Positions 60,912-64,000 of a DNA stretch of 64,000 nt are shown here, piece after piece. Positions within the stretch are counted from its first letter, which is position 1. Each line of letters starts with the position of its first letter. Under the pieces are notes generated by a model, which searched no databases, was not told the origin of the DNA, and worked only from the letters and a program-made list of their open reading frames with translations. The DNA lies in assembly GCF_003443535.1 (NCBI RefSeq), contig NZ_CP031946.1, positions 434,001 through 498,000 on the forward strand, given 5' to 3'. Source of the DNA: Ruegeria sp. AD91A. Its GTDB lineage: Bacteria > Pseudomonadota > Alphaproteobacteria > Rhodobacterales > Rhodobacteraceae. The position numbers were made by a program, and so were the translations under genes.

Positions 60912-61940
60912 TCACTCCTGTTTCTTCAGTACGAGGTCCTCGATTTCGTTGTTACCCATGATCCCACCGGGGCGCAGTGCCATTGTCAGCACAATTACAA
61001 CTCCAAGGGTGATACCCGACAGGCCCAGCACCTCGGGCAGGTCAACGCCCAGCAGGACCGGGCCGGTTTCCAACCAGCGTACGCATTCCAGACCGAAGGA
61101 TATCAGAAATGTGCCCAGTACCGCCCCTGTGACCGTCCGCATCCCCCCAAGGATAAGCATGGCGAGGGTCAGGAAGACATGGTTGAAATAGAAAGGTCGC
61201 GCGCTGATCGTGCCGAGGAAAAACGCATAGGCAATCCCGGCCACCGCCAAAAGTACCGCCGACAGAACCCAGGCAATCAGACGCAGCCTGCGGATGTTCA
61301 CGCCCATTGCCGCCGCTCCGACTTCATCATCAGCGCAGGCACGCAGCTGGATGCCCCAGCGACTTTCCCGGAACAGGCGCACAACAAACACCACGATTAC
61401 TGACAGTATCACGATGGAAGTCAGCGAAAACACCTGTGGAATACCGAAGAACGCCTGATTTCCCTTGAAAATATCTGTGCGGTACAAAAAGACCGAATGC
61501 ACGATGACCAGAACGGCGAGGGAAAAGATGGTCACACCCGATCCTGTCAGCCGTACCACGAACAACCCCACGATCAGGGCCAGCACCGCCGTGATCACGA
61601 TAGCCAGAACAGCCGAGCTCACCGGATCCAGCGAAAAGGCGTTCAGCCCCCAGGGCGCATCGGGCAGGGAAATGGCTTTGACCGTCACAGGCGTCACACA
61701 GATTGCGGCAACATAGGCACCGATGCCCATGAACGCGCTGTGGCTGAGGTTGGTCAGACGCGCGTTGCCCATGAATACTTGCATCGCCAGTACAACCAGC
61801 AGGTTCACAAAAGCGCTGTAAACCAACCGCAACTGATAACGCGAACCGAAATAGGTCACGATCAGGCCAATGACAATCAACGCAGCGGCCAGGATCGCAG
61901 CTCCGACAAGTCCGCGTTTCTGACTGGGATTCAGGATCAT
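60912..61940 (-). CDS. livM: Branched-chain amino acid-type ABC transporter permease (LivM)
   Basis: The 342-residue membrane protein has nine or so helices and the motif NLSHSAFMGIGAYVAAICVT plus the EAA-type loop ADDEVGAAAMGVNIRRLRL. It starts at ATG 61940, overlapping the livH stop by four bases (ATGA); an opening further upstream reads antisense of livH and is not used. It forms the membrane channel with LivH for import of a polar substrate. Confidence 0.9.
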   Translation of the reverse strand: MILNPSQKRGLVGAAILAAALIVIGLIVTYFGSRYQLRLVYSAFVNLLVVLAMQVFMGNARLTNLSHSAFMGIGAYVAAICVTPVTVKAISLPDAPWGLNAFSLDPVSSAVLAIVITAVLALIVGLFVVRLTGSGVTIFSLAVLVIVHSVFLYRTDIFKGNQAFFGIPQVFSLTSIVILSVIVVFVVRLFRESRWGIQLRACADDEVGAAAMGVNIRRLRLIAWVLSAVLLAVAGIAYAFFLGTISARPFYFNHVFLTLAMLILGGMRTVTGAVLGTFLISFGLECVRWLETGPVLLGVDLPEVLGLSGITLGVVIVLTMALRPGGIMGNNEIEDLVLKKQE

Positions 61941-62833
61941 ATCTTGTCCCCTTTCTCGGTGGGGGGGGACAGTATGCCGTTGGGTCTCCAAACAAGAACC
62001 AGGGCAATTATGCCAAAGACGAAGGCATCTTTCATGCCGCCATATTCCTGAGGCAATAGTACCAGCATGGCCACCTCGATCGCGCCAAGAAGAAAGCCGC
62101 CGAGCACCGCGCCTGGTAGGCTGCCAAAGCCGCCAACCACACAAGCCACAAAAGCCTTGAGCACCGGATTGAATCCCAGATGCGGATCGACCGACCCTCG
62201 TCGCGCCATGATAAAGATACATGCCAGCCCAGCCAGAAGACCCGATACCATGAAAGCCACGGCAAATACCCGGTTCGATCTGACGCCGACCATGCGGACC
62301 ATCTCAAAATCCAGCGAGGCGGCGCGCATTGCCAGACCCAACGTTGTGCGTTTGAGAAACAGCATCAGGCCGATAATCACCAATACCGTCGTCACTGCTT
62401 CGAACACCTGAAGCGAGGACACCTGCACGCCCATCAGTTGCACCGGCCAATCCAGAAAATAAAGTGAGGTGACGGCCACGGGCCGGGGCGACACCACCAA
62501 AAGAAACACGTTTTGCAGGATGATAGAAACGCCGAAAGCCGTCAGCAAACCCGTCGTTGGGTCCGCATAGCGGACGGGCCTGAACGCTACCCGTTCCAAC
62601 ACCAGCGACATTAGGACCGCCGCGGCAATCGCCCCGCCGATGACGATGAACGGGTTGTTAAGCGCCAGCGCGGCAAAGGCCACCATTGTATAGCCGCCAA
62701 CCGCTATCACCTCACCGTGGGCGAAATTTACCAATCCCATGATCGAAAAGACAATTGCCAGACCCAAAGCGATCAGCGCGTATTCCGCCCCGAAGGCCAA
62801 GGCGTTCATAACCTGCTGGGTCACATATTCCAT
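61937..62833 (-). CDS. livH: Branched-chain amino acid-type ABC transporter permease (LivH)
   Basis: The 298-residue membrane protein has IALGLAIVFSIMGLVNFAHG near the N terminus, the EAA-type MRAASLDFEMVRMVGVRSNR and GFGSLPGAVLGGFLLGAIEV, typical of LivH permeases. It begins two bases after the livF stop and overlaps livM by four. It is the second permease of the importer. Confidence 0.92.
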   Translation of the reverse strand: MEYVTQQVMNALAFGAEYALIALGLAIVFSIMGLVNFAHGEVIAVGGYTMVAFAALALNNPFIVIGGAIAAAVLMSLVLERVAFRPVRYADPTTGLLTAFGVSIILQNVFLLVVSPRPVAVTSLYFLDWPVQLMGVQVSSLQVFEAVTTVLVIIGLMLFLKRTTLGLAMRAASLDFEMVRMVGVRSNRVFAVAFMVSGLLAGLACIFIMARRGSVDPHLGFNPVLKAFVACVVGGFGSLPGAVLGGFLLGAIEVAMLVLLPQEYGGMKDAFVFGIIALVLVWRPNGILSPPTEKGDKI

Positions 62834-62834
62834 A

Positions 62835-63539
62835 TCAGGCGATCCCCGTGAGTTCTGTCATTAGCGCGCTGCTTTGGCCCAGTGTCTCTTTAGTACCTTC
62901 CGCCACGATTCGCCCGTTGTTCAGAAGATAGGCGTAATCTGACAGGCGTAGCGCCTGTGTTGCGTTCTGTTCCACCAGCAGGATTGTCATGCCTTCGGCC
63001 TTCAGCTGATCGATCATCTGGAAGATCTGGCTGACGATTTTCGGGGCCAGCCCGAGGCTGGGTTCGTCCAGTAGCAGGATCTTGGGGCGGGTCATCAGCG
63101 CACGGGAGATGGCCAGCATCTGCTGTTCACCGCCGGACAAAGTGCCAGCCAACTGGTCGCGGCGTTCACCCAAGATCGGAAAGGTTTCAAGCCAGCGGGT
63201 TATATCGGCCTCCTTGCCATCGCGGTCCGGGCGGGTCGCGCCGCCGAGAACCAGATTTTCCGCGACACTCAGGTTCGAGAAAATCCGCCGCCCCTCGGGG
63301 GCCACGGACATGCCTGCCTGTACCCGGGATTCCACCGGCAGGGCCGATATGTCGGCCCCATGGAACGCAATCCGTCCCGACGATCGGGCCACGCCCATCA
63401 GCGCCGAAATGGTCGAGGTCTTGCCCGCCCCGTTCGGGCCCAGCAAGGACACGCAGCGCCCTTTGTCCACGGCAAAAGAGATGCCGTGCACGGCCTCTAT
63501 CGGGCCGTGGGTTACTATCAGGTTTTCTACTTTCAGCAT
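62835..63539 (-). CDS. livF: Branched-chain amino acid-type ABC transporter ATP-binding protein (LivF)
   Basis: The 234-residue ATPase has Walker A LLGPNGAGKTSTISA, the signature LSGGEQQMLAISRAL and Walker B KILLLDEPSLGLAPK, as in LivF. The ATG at 63539 gives the usual MLKVENLIV start; a TTG at 63590 overlapping the binding-protein stop is possible but less likely. A LivG-type ATPase is not seen in the window, so it may lie elsewhere or this system may use one ATPase. Confidence 0.92.
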   Translation of the reverse strand: MLKVENLIVTHGPIEAVHGISFAVDKGRCVSLLGPNGAGKTSTISALMGVARSSGRIAFHGADISALPVESRVQAGMSVAPEGRRIFSNLSVAENLVLGGATRPDRDGKEADITRWLETFPILGERRDQLAGTLSGGEQQMLAISRALMTRPKILLLDEPSLGLAPKIVSQIFQMIDQLKAEGMTILLVEQNATQALRLSDYAYLLNNGRIVAEGTKETLGQSSALMTELTGIA

Positions 63540-63580
63540 CGGTTCAGGGCCGGGCGCGGGACACGCACCCGGCTGAGTAC

Positions 63581-64000
63581 TCAGTTCCAATCCCGCGGTG
63601 TGTTTTCCGGGATTTCATTCGAGATCAGAACCCGCTTGCCATCCTTGAAGCCGATCACCGGGATCGTGCGTTGGGCGTAAGTCTTGGTATCCTTGAACGA
63701 AATGCTGTCTACCGTCATAACCGGGATGGAATCGGCATTGCGGATCGTTTCAGCAATGACCGCAGGGTCGGAGCTGCCCGAGGTTTCGACCGCCCAGGCA
63801 ACGGCTTTCACCGTATCAGCACCGGTAGCCGGGAACAGGCCGGGCACGTCGTGGCCAAGTTCCTTGCAATCAGCCATAAACTTCACCACCGCGCTTTCGT
63901 CGTGGCTGGGGGCCAGTGTCGCGAAGAACACCTTGTCCAGAATGGACGGATCATCTGCAGCAACTGCATCCAAAGACGGGTCATCAAACCCATCGGAGCC
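63581..64000 (-). CDS. ABC transporter substrate-binding protein, C-terminal part (starts beyond the window)
   Basis: The frame is open to the right edge and encodes the last 139 residues of a periplasmic binding protein (KVFFATLAPSHDESAVVKFM, then GLFPATGADTVKAVAWAVET), ending FKDGKRVLISNEIPENTPRDWN-like residues before the stop. This matches the C terminus of Leu/Ile/Val- or amide-binding proteins of the type I fold. It precedes livF in the operon. The N-terminal part and signal peptide are outside the window. Confidence 0.85.
   Translation of the reverse strand, partial: GSDGFDDPSLDAVAADDPSILDKVFFATLAPSHDESAVVKFMADCKELGHDVPGLFPATGADTVKAVAWAVETSGSSDPAVIAETIRNADSIPVMTVDSISFKDTKTYAQRTIPVIGFKDGKRVLISNEIPENTPRDWN

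Noticed and set aside
62000..62222. LivM start at 62222 with 94 extra residues
   Set aside because: The extra part is antisense-frame reading of livH; the ATG at 61940 couples with the livH stop.

Overview
The window looks like the chromosome of a marine alphaproteobacterium of the Rhodobacteraceae (Roseobacter group). This rests on the end of a nuo operon running into birA, coaX and RNase J, a trimethylamine-methyltransferase homologue, the H-NOX/diguanylate cyclase pair, high GC, and protein sequences that read like Ruegeria-type families. No database search was run; all calls are by eye.

Backbone, 1-22.4 kb. Order: nuoM (partial), nuoN, birA, coaX, rnj; on the minus strand a NUDIX hydrolase and a DUF983 protein; an EF-hand protein beside an ECF sigma factor, a one-pass anti-sigma-like protein and a periplasmic metal-sensor-like protein; a PleD-like diguanylate cyclase; DUF3572; a HAD phosphatase; an MttB-family protein; an H-NOX-like protein coupled to a second diguanylate cyclase; a CbiX-like protein; an AEC transporter. 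Then a tight minus-strand operon holds a SPOR/RlpA-like lipoprotein, a D-Ala-D-Ala carboxypeptidase, tmk, holB, tatD and a PhnP-like metallo-hydrolase. It ends at tRNA-Ser(UGA).

Integrated element, from 22.3 kb rightwards. Directly after tRNA-Ser lie a HEPN-like gene, a 25-codon tail of a second integrase, a small membrane protein, a tyrosine integrase, a CGNR-like zinc-finger protein, a divergent excisionase-like gene, a small gene and a DUF3987 ATPase. These are followed by an iteron-like repeat cluster and a terminase-small-subunit-like gene. No capsid, portal or tail genes are seen. The layout resembles a phage satellite (PICI-like) or a replicative integrative element. Its right end was not found. 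Cargo-like genes follow (RTX-type calcium-binding protein, SNase-like nuclease, lipoprotein, small genes), with unusual related hairpins at 32-33 kb and gene debris at 33.3-34.2 kb.

Accessory region, 34-60 kb. It holds two adenylate-cyclase/TPR paralogues, an orphan Vsr endonuclease, a PLP decarboxylase, an alpha/beta hydrolase, and four IS6-family copies in one orientation (two full with intact transposase, one full but frameshifted, one truncated). Between the outer IS copies are an amidohydrolase, an arylsulfatase, a zinc alcohol dehydrogenase, a HupE/UreJ protein with a large membrane partner, a GntH-like metallo-hydrolase with a divergent TetR regulator, a GMC oxidoreductase and a lactonase-like metallo-hydrolase. 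The HupE-to-TetR segment is flanked by 97-bp identical direct repeats. Several genes are broken at IS edges or by frameshift.

Right end, 60-64 kb. A minus-strand operon encodes a branched-chain-type ABC importer (substrate-binding protein, LivF, LivH, LivM) ending in an acetamidase/formamidase. This suggests import and hydrolysis of a short amide. No LivG-type ATPase is visible in the window.
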